Source: Bacillus sp. FSL K6-3431 | Lineage (GTDB): Bacteria; Bacillota; Bacilli; Bacillales; Bacillaceae_C | Reading direction: 5' to 3' | DNA length: 64,000 nucleotides | Assembly (NCBI RefSeq): GCF_038002605.1 | Contig: NZ_JBBOCT010000001.1 | Coordinates: 5,429,155 to 5,493,154 of the forward strand | Part shown: piece after piece, positions 1 to 9,015 of the stretch | Numbering within the stretch: position 1 is the first letter of the stretch | Layout: each line of letters opens with the position of its first letter | Program-made: the position numbers and the translations under genes | The notes under the pieces: generated by a model | The model's database searches: none | What the model was told of the DNA's origin: nothing | The model's input: only the letters and a program-made list of their open reading frames with translations

Positions 1-1
1 A

Positions 2-295
2 GAGGCAAATATGTCTGGAGATTTGTCCCTTACCCGAATTGCTGAAAACGTTTACTTGAACCCGCAATATTTGTCCCGTTTATACAAGCAAGTTACGGGG
101 AGCATGCTGTCGGACTATTTGATGAAAGTTCGTTTGAATAAAGCAAAGGAAATGCTATCCGACAGGCAGATGAAAGTCCATGAGGTTGCATCGGCGTTAG
201 GGTTTGATTCGGCTGCATATTTTACAAGGTTTTTCAAGAAAAATACAAGCTTGACCCCGATTGAGTTTCGCGATGGAAAAAGGCGTTCTAGCTGA
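2..295 (+). CDS. AraC-family DNA-binding domain, C-terminal part (5' end outside window)
   Basis: The frame is open from the window edge (GAG GCA AAT ATG), so the ATG at 11 is an internal Met, not a start. The 97 visible residues form the double helix-turn-helix of AraC regulators: a first HTH with TRIAENVYLNPQYLSRLY and a second with the family signature VASALGFDSAAYFTRFFKK, then the usual TPIEFR end. This resembles the C-terminus of YesN-type response regulators, but the receiver half is not visible. It lies upstream of a GH32/ABC sugar locus, so a role in controlling that locus is a reasonable inference. About 200 bp and dead transposon DNA separate them. Confidence 0.85.
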   Translation, partial: EANMSGDLSLTRIAENVYLNPQYLSRLYKQVTGSMLSDYLMKVRLNKAKEMLSDRQMKVHEVASALGFDSAAYFTRFFKKNTSLTPIEFRDGKRRSS

Positions 296-446
296 ACCGT
301 TTGTGCCTTGAAATGCGCAACGATCGATTGCGTCGCGACAGGAATATTAACTTTGCATAGAGAGTTGAAGGAACAGCAGAAAAAGCAAGGGCACTACCCG
401 AGGCCACTGAAAAACTATTGTTTTTTTGAGAAATTAGGTTTTCAAA

Positions 447-488
447 AAAAGGACGCTTTTGATGCGTATATATCAAAAGTGTCCTTTT
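447..488 (+). terminator. Terminator hairpin after the AraC-type gene
   Basis: A 17-bp inverted repeat pairs 447-463 with 472-488 (AAAAGGACGCTTTTGAT against its near-perfect complement, one G-T pair) with an 8-nt loop. It ends in a T-rich stretch and is A/T-rich on both sides, so it may act in both directions. It sits between the regulator and the transposase remnant and could alternatively be the remnant's own end. Confidence 0.6.
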
Positions 489-494
489 CCTTTC

Positions 495-1066
495 CTATTC
501 TTGCTCTTTCTCGTTTATAAGTTTTATCATTCGTTTGAGGTTGACCACAAAGTTGGTTGTGGCCCCTTGAATTTGCATGCAAAATAGACCTGTGCTAATG
601 ACTTTTTTATAGCCGTGTCTGTTTTTCAACTCGTCATTTTTCGCTTCAATTTTATAACGTTCGGAAGCAAGTTGTTTAAATTTTTTTTGTTTTGGAAATC
701 ATGCTGTTCCGTATGGAGAACCGATTTAATGGTTAAGTAATAGCTTTTTGTTTTTGCGCCTTCCTTATAACATCCTTCTCTTAAATGACAAATCTTCACT
801 TTTCGATGTCAAACATAAATTTATAGCGCAAATTTCGTTCTCCATTTTTTCGTGCTTGTTTCATTTTTTCACTGCTAGGATCCCTGCTGGACAAACAAAC
901 ATGCCTGCATCTTTGTTAAAATCAAAGTATCCTCTGGCTTTCTATTTCCGGTTATAGTAATCGGATGAAGTTTAGAAATCAATTCAATATTTTCTTCTTT
1001 TGTATAAGATAAATTATTTTTCCCTGAATAGGCCGTATCACCAATGATAGTCTTGACCTCTATACT
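495..1066 (-). pseudogene. IS1182-type transposase, broken C-terminal part
   Basis: Read on the minus strand from about 1066, the DNA gives VKTIIGDTAYSGKNNLSYTK, then, after a frameshift, NKDAGMFVCPAG, then pieces such as LREGCYKEGAKTKSYYLTIK and CMQIQGATTNFVVNLKRM, ending at a stop at 495-497. These are the C-terminal blocks of IS1182-type DDE transposases as I know them, spread over at least three frames with an in-frame stop. The N-terminal two thirds are absent, so it cannot be functional. An N-terminal piece of the same family lies on the same strand at 9016-9195, on the other side of the GH32 island. Confidence 0.8.
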
Positions 1067-1487
1067 TTTCCATTAGGACAAGCGGACGAAGTATATGGCA
1101 GGCTTCTCCAACACAGATTAATGGAAATTTTATTGGATTGGAGCAGATTTGAATTTAAAAGGATTAATTTTATAAAAAGCAAATTAATCATACCAATCCC
1201 CAAAAATGATACTTGAGAATCCATAATGTGTGCATCAAAGAAGTCATCATAAGTCAATAAAGTAAACAAAGTCACATAGAAATGCTTTTTTTTTCGGTTT
1301 ATAATTAATATAACGAAAGGGAGGTTGATATGAACTCGTCGAGTCGCTGGAAAAAAGATATAGCCAATTGGAAGCGTATCCAATTGTGTTAGTCGGCCAG
1401 AAGCCGACGCTTGCGGCGACCGGGGAACCTGCGGATTCGTCAAAAAAAGTTAATAAATTAACTTCAAAACTGGGGGTTAACTTAACA
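1067..1487. other. No intact gene; short coding-like fragment before the GH32 gene
   Basis: Most of this stretch is AT-rich with no recognised gene. At 1317-1332 there is a strong ribosome-binding site (AAAGGGAGG) followed by ATG at 1330, but that frame stops after 20 codons. A different frame from 1329 reads YELVESLEKRYSQLEAYPIV and then VLVGQKPTLAATGEP, looks like real protein, and runs in frame into the GH32 start. It is preceded by a stop at 1326. I take it as a leftover of another gene joined here by recombination, not as part of the enzyme, because the downstream paralogue starts at the equivalent Met and lacks this extension. Confidence 0.5.
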
Positions 1488-2969
1488 ATGAAACACCGAC
1501 CAAGTTATCATTACACACGTAAAAAGGACTATATGGGTGATATTTGTGCTCCCATCTATTTCAATGGAGAATACCATGCTTTTTACCAAACTTCTCCGGG
1601 TTCTGAGGGGTATGGGTACATGCCGTGGGCACATGTAACTTCACATGATCTGCTGCACTGGGAGGATAAGGGGATTGCCCTGTTTCCGGACAAATCCCGC
1701 GGTGAGACCGCGTGTTTCTGTGGATGTAGTTATATCAAAGACGGGAAAGTAGAACTGCTTTACACGAGTGTTGGACCTAGCCGACCGGCCCTTCACGGCT
1801 GTGAACAGTGGGTTGCCACTACTGAAGACATGGTTACCTGGAGACAGATACCTGAAAACCCAGTCATTGACATGTCTATCCACGAATTTAAAGTTACCGA
1901 ATGGCGTGACCCCTTTGTGTTCCGTTACCGTGGTGAGAATCTAATGGTTGCGAATGCAATCGTTGACGACCTGTTCGGCTCGATACTTATCTACCGATCG
2001 AAAGATATGCGCAATTGGGAATATCTAAATGTATTTCTCAGAAACCCTATCCCGGTGACATATGAATGTCCGGCAGTCTATGTGTTCGGCGATAAGCTAG
2101 TTTTACGTCGCGGTGTATTACCTTATAAAAATAACATCCACGTTGTGGGGACCCTAAACGACGATTACTCCTTCAACCAGATAACACACGACCGCGACGT
2201 AACCCCAGTTGATTATGGGATTTTTGATGACATTAATTTGCTATATGATATGGATGGCCGCTGTATAACATTTTCTCATTGTCCAGATAAAATTCAACTT
2301 TATGGCGATGTTTTAGACGATCGTTTTATTGGTACCCTTTCCGCTCGCGAAATTAGCCTTAGGGAGGATAACCGTCTGATCATAAAGCCCCTTCGAGAGT
2401 TTGAGAGTTTGAGAAGTAGTGAAGCGGAGTCCGTAAGGTTGGAGAATTTTAGCGGAAACTATGAATTCAAAACGAAGAGTACAACTTTTGAAATGTGTGC
2501 ATCAATAAAGGCGGAAGAGGAATTTACCATTCGCATACTAGGAGCTACTGACACCCCAGAACATACGGATATCCACTTCAACCCACAAAAAGGGACCTAT
2601 TGCCTGGACTTAACGGAATCAACCATGTTGAAAACCAACACCAATCCAGTTAAAAATTGGTTGGAATTTCAGGATTTTCCGCCACTAAGTAAACAGGAAC
2701 CAAATGGAATCATTACTGATCCAATTAAAGGCTGGTACGATAAAAAGGACACCGGCAAATGTGACATCACCGTTATGGTTGACCACTCGTTTATAGAGAT
2801 ATTTGTTAACGACACCTCAGCTCTGACTGCTTATGCGTTTCCTTTTAGTGATGATATCGGAAAAATTGAGTTTATTGCGAACAATGTCGCTAACGCTCAA
2901 TTCGATATATACACGATGTCCCTGAAGAACGCCACAGCTGATAAGAAGGACGTTGTAATAAGTAAATAA
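1488..2969 (+). CDS. GH32-like glycoside hydrolase (fructan/sucrose type), copy 1
   Basis: The 493-residue product has the layout of GH32 enzymes: a five-bladed propeller followed by a beta-sandwich. Three acidic motifs are visible: the nucleophile region (Asp18 in YMGDIC), WRDPFVF with Asp141, and YECPAVY with Glu193 as probable acid/base. The first motif is unusual, because the canonical WMNDPNG is reduced to M-G-D-I-C. There is no signal peptide, so it is probably cytoplasmic and acts on imported oligosaccharide. The start at 1488 is chosen for the GGGGG ribosome site 11 bases upstream and for agreement with the paralogue at 3142. The substrate is inferred to be a fructoside. Fructotransferase activity is possible. 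Confidence 0.8.
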   Translation: MKHRPSYHYTRKKDYMGDICAPIYFNGEYHAFYQTSPGSEGYGYMPWAHVTSHDLLHWEDKGIALFPDKSRGETACFCGCSYIKDGKVELLYTSVGPSRPALHGCEQWVATTEDMVTWRQIPENPVIDMSIHEFKVTEWRDPFVFRYRGENLMVANAIVDDLFGSILIYRSKDMRNWEYLNVFLRNPIPVTYECPAVYVFGDKLVLRRGVLPYKNNIHVVGTLNDDYSFNQITHDRDVTPVDYGIFDDINLLYDMDGRCITFSHCPDKIQLYGDVLDDRFIGTLSAREISLREDNRLIIKPLREFESLRSSEAESVRLENFSGNYEFKTKSTTFEMCASIKAEEEFTIRILGATDTPEHTDIHFNPQKGTYCLDLTESTMLKTNTNPVKNWLEFQDFPPLSKQEPNGIITDPIKGWYDKKDTGKCDITVMVDHSFIEIFVNDTSALTAYAFPFSDDIGKIEFIANNVANAQFDIYTMSLKNATADKKDVVISK

Positions 2970-3023
2970 ATAAATCATATCTATATTTTCCATATTGATT
3001 ATAACATAAAACGCATCCAGTCA

Positions 3024-3048
3024 TATCTATCTATTTATCTATCTATCA
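3024..3048. repeat. Short TATC/CTAT microsatellite
   Basis: A run of imperfect 4-bp units (TCTA/TATC) lies in the 170-bp spacer between the two GH32 genes. No function is evident. Such runs can vary in length by slippage. Confidence 0.6.
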
Positions 3049-3141
3049 CAAGCTGATGTTTGCGGCGATAGGGGAGATTTACCGGCAATCTCTATGTCGT
3101 CAAAAGGAAATTAATAATTATAAAACATGGAGGTATTAACA

Positions 3142-4671
3142 ATGAAGCACAGACCAAGTTATCACTATACACGTAAAAAGGGCCATGTCGGCGATATTAC
3201 TGCTCCAATCTATTTCAATGGCGAATATCATGTTTTTTATCAGACTCCCCCGGGATCCGATAAACATACTGGATACCAACCGTGGGCACGTATAACATCA
3301 CAGGATTTACTGAACTGGGAAGATAAAGGGATCGCCCTGTTTCCTGACACCTCCCGCGGTGAAACCTTGTGCTTCTCCGGGTGTAGCTATATTAAGGATG
3401 GGAAAGTAGAGCTGTTTTACACAAGTATTGGACCTAACCGGACGGCTTTTGATGGTAGTGAACAGTGGGTTGCTACTACTGAAGACATGATCACTTGGAA
3501 ACAAATACCTGAGAATCCGGTCATTGATATGTCCATACACGACTTTAAAGTTACTGAATGGCGTGACCCCTTTGTATTCCGTTACGGCGGTGAAAATCTT
3601 ATGATTGCGACAGCAATTGTTGAAGACCTGTATGCGGCGATACTTATCTACCGATCGGAGGATATGCGAAACTGGGAATATATGAATGTATTTTACAAAG
3701 ACCCTATCCCGGTCACATATGAGTGTCCGGCAGTCTATGTATTCGGTGATAAGCTTGTTTTACGTCGAGGTGTATTGCCTTTTAAAAACAATATCCATAT
3801 TGTCGGGACTTTGAACGATGACTATTCCTTAAATCAGCTTACACAGTTTACACACGACCACGATATTAGGCCTGTTGATTACGGGGTTTTTGATGATATC
3901 AATATGCTATATGATGATGAGGGGCGTTGCATCACATTCTCCCATAATCCGGATAAAATTCAACTTTTTGGCGATGTATTAGAAGATCGTTTTTTCTGCA
4001 CCATTTCCGCTCGAGAAATCAGCATGGGGGAGAATAACCGACTGATCATAAAGCCCCTACGAGAATTTGGGAATTTACGAAGCGGCAGTGCAGAGTCCGT
4101 AAGGCTGGAGAACTTTAGTGGAAATTATGATTTCAAAACAAAGAGTACAACATTTGATTTGCGTGCATCAATAAAGAGTGAAGAGGAATTTACTATTCGC
4201 ATACTAGGAGCTACTGACACCCCAGAACATACAGATATCATTTTCAACCCACGTAAAGGGACCTATTCTTTGGACTTAACGAATTCAACCATATTGAAAA
4301 CCAATACCAGGCATATCAAACGTTGGTTAGAATTCCATGACTCCCCACCAATTAGTAATCTAAATCCGGTAGGAAGCACCAATGATCCGACTGTGGAGGG
4401 AATCATCACCGATCCAATCAAAGGCTGGTACGATAAAAAGGACAACGGCATATGCGACATCACCGTTATGGTAGACAACTCATTTATAGAGATATTTGTT
4501 AACGACACCTCAGCTTTGACTGCTTATGCGTTCCCTTTTAGTGATGATATTGGAAAAATTGAGTTTATTGCGAACAATGTAGCTAATGCTCAATTCGATG
4601 TATACAAGATGTCCCTGGAGAACGCTGTAGTAAGTAAGGAGAAGGAGAAGGCAGTAGTAGTAAATAAATAG
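3142..4671 (+). CDS. GH32-like glycoside hydrolase, copy 2 (tandem paralogue)
   Basis: This 509-residue protein is a close paralogue of the product at 1488-2969; long blocks are identical or conservatively changed along the whole length. It keeps the same altered nucleophile motif (Asp18 in VGDIT), EWRDPFVFR and TYECPAVYVF. It differs mainly by a short insertion (TQFTHD region), a roughly 12-residue insertion before the C-terminal strands, and a longer Lys/Glu-rich tail. The start at 3142 is set by ATGGAGG at 3127-3133; an ATG at 3127 is part of that site. Both copies are likely co-transcribed. Whether they differ in substrate cannot be told from sequence. Confidence 0.8.
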   Translation: MKHRPSYHYTRKKGHVGDITAPIYFNGEYHVFYQTPPGSDKHTGYQPWARITSQDLLNWEDKGIALFPDTSRGETLCFSGCSYIKDGKVELFYTSIGPNRTAFDGSEQWVATTEDMITWKQIPENPVIDMSIHDFKVTEWRDPFVFRYGGENLMIATAIVEDLYAAILIYRSEDMRNWEYMNVFYKDPIPVTYECPAVYVFGDKLVLRRGVLPFKNNIHIVGTLNDDYSLNQLTQFTHDHDIRPVDYGVFDDINMLYDDEGRCITFSHNPDKIQLFGDVLEDRFFCTISAREISMGENNRLIIKPLREFGNLRSGSAESVRLENFSGNYDFKTKSTTFDLRASIKSEEEFTIRILGATDTPEHTDIIFNPRKGTYSLDLTNSTILKTNTRHIKRWLEFHDSPPISNLNPVGSTNDPTVEGIITDPIKGWYDKKDNGICDITVMVDNSFIEIFVNDTSALTAYAFPFSDDIGKIEFIANNVANAQFDVYKMSLENAVVSKEKEKAVVVNK

Positions 4672-4747
4672 ATTACTAGAATAACAATGGACACAGGACT
4701 GGAATTGTATCCAGTCCCAAGTACAGAAGAGGAGGAGGTAATGATCT

Positions 4748-5137
4748 ATGGAAAAATTTAAAGTTTTGGGATTCGGTCATGTAGGAATCAGTGTACGAGA
4801 TGTTGAAGAATCACGGAAGTTCTATGAAAATATTCTTGGTTTTCGAACGGTGTGGGAACACTACGAAAATGGAAGTCTACTGTTTATCGGGAATCAGTCC
4901 TGCGTCATTGAGTTTATTGATGCGGAACGAAATAAGGTGGACGGGCTTAATGGACCCGTCAACCATTTATCAATTCTTGTAGACGATATAGAGGCTGCAG
5001 TGGCAGAACTTAAGAGTAAGGGCATTGTATTTGAAATAGATATAACTCTAGACTCAAACCTATATCCAAATGGAGAAAAGTTCGCCATTTTTCGCGGGCT
5101 AGACGGGGAGCGCCTCCAGCTTGAGCAAATATTGTAG
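4748..5137 (+). CDS. VOC-superfamily (glyoxalase/dioxygenase fold) protein
   Basis: The 129 residues form two beta-alpha-beta-beta-beta modules typical of vicinal-oxygen-chelate proteins: FGHVGISVRDVEESRKFYEN at the start and NHLSILVDDIEAAVAELKSK in the middle, ending with GERLQLEQIL. Candidate metal ligands are His in GHVG, Glu in CVIEF, His in VNHLSI and Glu in LQLEQ, as in glyoxalase-type enzymes. A strong GAGGAGG site lies just upstream. Its position between a fructan-type hydrolase and a sugar importer suggests an accessory enzyme such as a sugar epimerase or isomerase, but the VOC fold covers many reactions and I assign none. Confidence 0.7.
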   Translation: MEKFKVLGFGHVGISVRDVEESRKFYENILGFRTVWEHYENGSLLFIGNQSCVIEFIDAERNKVDGLNGPVNHLSILVDDIEAAVAELKSKGIVFEIDITLDSNLYPNGEKFAIFRGLDGERLQLEQIL

Positions 5138-5292
5138 GATGAATGTCGAGCAAGGGAAATTTAGCCGCCCATAAGGCATATGGCCAAATTAGGGAAGAAT
5201 GAAAAAACAATAAATAAAAACCTTTCTTAAGGAGAAGCAATTTAAATTAGATTTATTTATAACCCGGGTAAACAGAATATTAATCAAACTAA

Positions 5293-5312
5293 AAGCGACT
5301 TTAAAGGCGCTT
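5293..5312. promoter_or_regulatory. Near-perfect 20-bp palindrome, candidate operator before the ABC genes
   Basis: AAGCGACTTT is followed directly by AAAGGCGCTT, its reverse complement except for one position. It lies 8 bases before the ribosome site of the solute-binding lipoprotein gene, in a 200-bp spacer. The position fits a repressor site for the importer operon. It could instead be a small RNA hairpin. It does not match the CcpA cre consensus closely. Confidence 0.4.
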
Positions 5313-5334
5313 AATAAATAAAGGAGGGATTTGC

Positions 5335-6639
5335 ATGGAAAAATTTAAAAAATTTGGGTTCGTTTCTCTCATACTATTGTTTGTTTTTTCTATTGTTTTA
5401 ACGGGTTGTTCTTCATCCACTGGTTCAAAAGTTGAAAAAGTTGGAGATAGCGATAAAACAAGCATTACCATTTGGCATCCAATGACAGGTGTCCAGGGAG
5501 AAGGCATAGAAGCTGTCACCAAGTACTTTGAAGATAAAAATCCCGATATTAAAGTAAATTTAGTGTATACGCCGGGTCATTCTGATGAAAATAAGAAGCT
5601 AACTGCTGCTATTGCCGGTGGCGAGGCTCCGGATGTTGTCTGGTTTGACCGTTTCAAGATTGCTCAATTTGCGAATCAAGAAGCATTCACTGATTTAACC
5701 GACATGGCGGATCGTGATGGTGTAAAAAAGGAAGATTTTTACGCTGACGCATGGGATGAGGCGAGTTATAAAGAAAGACTTTTTGGTATTCCGACTACCG
5801 CGGATACTCGGATGTTGTTTTACAATAAGGATATATTTAAAAAGGCTGGATTAGATCCAGATAATCCTCCTAAAACAATTGATGAATTGACCGAAGCCGC
5901 AGATAAATTAATGATTAAAGAGGGGGACCGTTTCAAGCAAATTGGTTTTGTTCCATGGTATGGCGAAGCTGATCTAATGCTTTGGGCTATAAATTTCGGT
6001 GGTGAGATGTTTGACAAAAACGCAGGGAAACTGACAGCCAATAATCCGGAATTTGTCACTACCCTACAGTGGATGGTCGATTTCGGTGAAAAATATGGTG
6101 TTGAAAACTTTACTTCCTTTCAAGACTTTGAAATTGGAGGGCCACAAGAACCATTTATTGCAGAAAATCTTGCAATGTTTCCCAGTGGCAACTGGACTGT
6201 TTCCTCGATTGAAAAATACAAACCCAATTTAAATTATGGTGTTACGCCTATGCCAAACATTACAGGGGAAAATCCCAAAACGATGTTGGGGGGCTGGACC
6301 TGGGTTATTCCAAAAGGGGCAAAACATGAGGAAGCAGCATGGGAATATATTAAATTTGTTACAGGCCCAGAGGCAAGTAAAATGCAAATTGAAGTCAGTA
6401 ATGAATTCTCTTCACGCCCTGATGTGAATATTGAGGTTTATTCCGATGATCCAATCATGAAACAATTTGTTGAATCATTGGATCACGCGATTGCACGTCC
6501 TGTGACGACTCAAGGTCAACTGTTTCGGAATGGACAGAGGAATGCTGTTGACCAAGCGATACACGGCAATGGATCTCCAAAGGAACTCTTAGATAAGTAT
6601 ACGGATGAATTCAATAAAGCTCTGAAAAGAGATCAATAG
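5335..6639 (+). CDS. ABC sugar-importer solute-binding lipoprotein (CUT1, family-1 type)
   Basis: The 434-residue protein begins with a lipoprotein signal (MEKFKKFGF..., lipobox LTGC with the lipidated Cys at about residue 24) and continues with a mature domain of the maltose/UgpB class: SITIWHPMTG, AGGEAPDVVWFDR and GGWTWVIPKGAKHEEAAWEY. It would be anchored outside the membrane and pass sugar or oligosaccharide to the permeases encoded next. AAAGGAGG precedes the ATG. Linkage to two GH32-like genes suggests fructo-oligosaccharides or a related substrate; that is inference. Confidence 0.9.
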   Translation: MEKFKKFGFVSLILLFVFSIVLTGCSSSTGSKVEKVGDSDKTSITIWHPMTGVQGEGIEAVTKYFEDKNPDIKVNLVYTPGHSDENKKLTAAIAGGEAPDVVWFDRFKIAQFANQEAFTDLTDMADRDGVKKEDFYADAWDEASYKERLFGIPTTADTRMLFYNKDIFKKAGLDPDNPPKTIDELTEAADKLMIKEGDRFKQIGFVPWYGEADLMLWAINFGGEMFDKNAGKLTANNPEFVTTLQWMVDFGEKYGVENFTSFQDFEIGGPQEPFIAENLAMFPSGNWTVSSIEKYKPNLNYGVTPMPNITGENPKTMLGGWTWVIPKGAKHEEAAWEYIKFVTGPEASKMQIEVSNEFSSRPDVNIEVYSDDPIMKQFVESLDHAIARPVTTQGQLFRNGQRNAVDQAIHGNGSPKELLDKYTDEFNKALKRDQ

Positions 6640-6640
6640 A

Positions 6641-6663
6641 CAAGGGGGGGTACTTCCCCTTTG
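6641..6663 (+). terminator. Hairpin between binding-protein and permease genes
   Basis: CAAGGGG pairs with CCCCTTTG directly after the stop of the binding-protein gene. There is no long T-run. Hairpins in this place commonly stabilise the upstream message and lower expression of the permeases, which fits the usual excess of binding protein. Confidence 0.5.
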
Positions 6664-6743
6664 TTATTCCATCCCCATCTAATGATAGATTTTAGTAAAT
6701 ACGCTTTGAGGAGAATCACTGATCATATAAAGGAGGTTGAACA

Positions 6744-7685
6744 GTGGCACATGAAACGGGAGTGTCTAAAAATCGTCTAATAAATATACCGAAAAAGAAA
6801 ATAAAGCCTTTAAAAAGGGAAAATGTTGTAGGATGGATGTTTGCCTTGCCTTGGGTGATTGGCCTGTTGGTCTTTTACGGCTATCCGTTATTTTCATCAC
6901 TTTATTATAGCTTAACATCCTATAGTATTTTACAACCTGGAAAATTTGTTGGACTCGAAAACTATGTCACATTATTTAATGATGATCTGTTTTGGAAATC
7001 GATAAATAATACCGTCTATTTTGCGATTCTCTTTGTGCCGTTAAGTATTATTTTTGGTATTGCTTTGGCAATGATGTTGAATCTGAATGTCAAAGGGATG
7101 TCGTATTATCGGACATTCTTTTTTTTACCAACCCTTGTTCCGCACGTTGCTTTAGCGGTGCTTTGGCTATGGTTGTTAGATCCGGAATTCGGCTTGGTTA
7201 ATAATTTACTTGCGCAAGTGGGGATTTCGGGTCCACCATGGCTCGGTGGCCAGTATTGGTCGAAGCCGTCGCTCATTTTTATGTCGCTCTGGGGTATCGG
7301 TCAGGCGATCGTTATCTATTTGGCTGGCTTGAACGATATTTCTGAGGAATATTACGAAGCAGCAAAAGTTGACGGAGCGAACTGGTTTCAAACTACATTC
7401 CGAATTACGATACCGATGTTAACCCCAGTAATTTTTTACAATCTCGTCATGGGGGTCATCGGCGCGTTTCAACAATTCACCCTGCCTTATACGTTGACAC
7501 AGGGATCGGGACAACCGGCGAATTCAATGAAGTTCTACGTGATGCATTTGTATGATAATGGCTTTAATTATTTTCGCATGGGTTACGCGTCCGCAATGGC
7601 CTGGATTTTATTCATCATCATCATGGCCTGTACCGCCGTTATTTTCTTAACGGCCAAACGTTGGGTGCATTACCAAGGAAAATAG
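6744..7685 (+). CDS. ABC sugar-importer permease (MalF/UgpA type)
   Basis: The 313-residue integral membrane protein has six predicted membrane segments, the first at about residues 30-50 (FALPWVIGLLVFYGYPLF). The permease EAA loop is present at about 210-225 as EEYYEAAKVDGANWFQTTFR, the contact point for the ATPase. The start is a GTG at 6744 placed six bases after AAAGGAGG. It pairs with the permease encoded 20 bp downstream. No ATPase gene is in the operon, as is usual for CUT1 systems in Firmicutes that share an MsmX-type ATPase. Confidence 0.9.
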   Translation: MAHETGVSKNRLINIPKKKIKPLKRENVVGWMFALPWVIGLLVFYGYPLFSSLYYSLTSYSILQPGKFVGLENYVTLFNDDLFWKSINNTVYFAILFVPLSIIFGIALAMMLNLNVKGMSYYRTFFFLPTLVPHVALAVLWLWLLDPEFGLVNNLLAQVGISGPPWLGGQYWSKPSLIFMSLWGIGQAIVIYLAGLNDISEEYYEAAKVDGANWFQTTFRITIPMLTPVIFYNLVMGVIGAFQQFTLPYTLTQGSGQPANSMKFYVMHLYDNGFNYFRMGYASAMAWILFIIIMACTAVIFLTAKRWVHYQGK

Positions 7686-7704
7686 AAAATAAGGAGGTTG
7701 TATC

Positions 7705-8538
7705 GTGATTTTAAGCAAAAATGCCATACAGAAACTTTTCACGCATATCGTGTTGATCGTTGCGTCGTTGTTTTTTTTGGTCCCGTTTTTCTGGATGTTG
7801 TCCACTTCTATGAAACCGTTAACGGAGCTTTTTTCCTATCCACCCACATGGATTCCGGACGTTTTTGAGTGGAAAAACTATTCGAATGCGACAAAATATA
7901 TCCCATTTTTTACCTACTTAAAAAACACTGGTGTGATTACGATTTTAAGCACCTTGGGAGCAATTTTATCCTGTCCGCTGGTTGCCTACAGTTTTGCAAA
8001 GCTTAATTGGAAGGGGCGGGACGTTTTATTCGTGTTGACGATAGCGGTCATGATGATTCCCATGCAGGTCACGATGATTCCGCTGTTCATTTTGTTTTAT
8101 AAGATCGGTTTGGTAGGTACGTCGCTGCCCCTAATTATTCCTTCATTTTTTGGGGTGCCGTTCTATATCTTTTTATTAAGGCAGTTCTTTATGGGACTTC
8201 CAAATGAATTAAGAGAATCGGCTAGAATTGATGGCGCCAATGAGTTTCGGATTTATTGGCAAATTATGCTCCCCTTGGCGAAACCAGCTGTATTAGCCGT
8301 TGGGTTATTCCAATTCATTGCTAGTTGGACGGATTTCATTGGTCCGCTGTTATATTTAACGAATTCTAATCAATATACGTTGTCATTAGGTCTGCAGGAG
8401 TTCCAGAGCCAGATGGGAACAGAATGGGGTATGATGATGGCAGTAGCGGTTATGATGACCTTACCTATTATCGTTCTGTTCTTCTTCATGCAGAAAACGT
8501 TTATCAGAGGAATTACCTTTAGCGGCATTAAAGGTTAG
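7705..8538 (+). CDS. ABC sugar-importer permease (MalG/UgpE type)
   Basis: The 277-residue membrane protein has six hydrophobic segments, starting at about residues 15-35 (IVLIVASLFFLVPFFWML) and the family's SMKPL after it. The EAA motif reads ELRESARIDGANEFRIYWQI at about 165-185. A GTG start follows AAGGAGG. It forms the second half of the translocation pore with the product at 6744-7685 and ends the importer operon. Confidence 0.9.
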   Translation: MILSKNAIQKLFTHIVLIVASLFFLVPFFWMLSTSMKPLTELFSYPPTWIPDVFEWKNYSNATKYIPFFTYLKNTGVITILSTLGAILSCPLVAYSFAKLNWKGRDVLFVLTIAVMMIPMQVTMIPLFILFYKIGLVGTSLPLIIPSFFGVPFYIFLLRQFFMGLPNELRESARIDGANEFRIYWQIMLPLAKPAVLAVGLFQFIASWTDFIGPLLYLTNSNQYTLSLGLQEFQSQMGTEWGMMMAVAVMMTLPIIVLFFFMQKTFIRGITFSGIKG

Positions 8539-8670
8539 TCCTTGGACTTGGCTGAAAAGGCAGAAAAAACCCATTCAACAGGTTAAAGCTAATAAGACGA
8601 AATAAAATCTTTATAATCCAAACTGTAAGATCACTGCAACTGTATATGAAGAGTTGCAAAATAATTATTA

Positions 8671-8706
8671 GCCGTATGAGTTCAAACGTGCCATACGGCA
8701 TTAATT
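8671..8706 (+). terminator. Possible terminator hairpin after the importer operon
   Basis: GCCGTATG at 8671-8678 pairs perfectly with CATACGGC at 8692-8699 around a 13-nt loop, followed by ATTAATTT. The T-run is weak. It is the best stop signal seen between the permease gene and the transposon debris. Confidence 0.45.
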
Positions 8707-8813
8707 TGTAAAAAGGCATAAAACGATCAGTTCGACAAGACCAACTTTAAATAACCGAAAACTCTTGGTTTTTCTGTAGAAATTAATTACATAGGTTGGT
8801 ATGCAACACTAAA

Positions 8814-9015
8814 TCAAACAGTTTTTTTAAGGGTCAAGTTTCTGTATTCTACTGGACTTAAATAGTCATTGAACTATGCATCCGGATATTGTTGTACCAA
8901 TGAACATAATCGAAAATTTCAAGTGCCAGTTGTTCAAGGGTGTGAAAGTATCTTCCGTTAATTAATTCTGTTTTTAAAATCTTAAATGTTGCTTCCGCCA
9001 CTTCCCGAGAAAATA
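8814..9015 (-). pseudogene. IS3-family transposase (OrfB), C-terminal remnant
   Basis: The minus strand reads REVAEATFKILKTELINGRY and, further on, IFDYVHWYNNIRMHSSM, then after a one-base frameshift YLSPVEYRNLTLKKTV and a stop at 8814. This is the conserved end of the integrase-type OrfB of IS3/IS150 elements, including the final Glu region. Only about 67 codons remain. It abuts the IS1182 fragment at about 9015, so one element's remains were joined to the other's. Confidence 0.8.

Noticed and set aside
1060..1443. 127-codon frame on the minus strand before the GH32 genes
   Set aside because: No ribosome site and no family resemblance; it runs across the junction of two unrelated sequence pieces.
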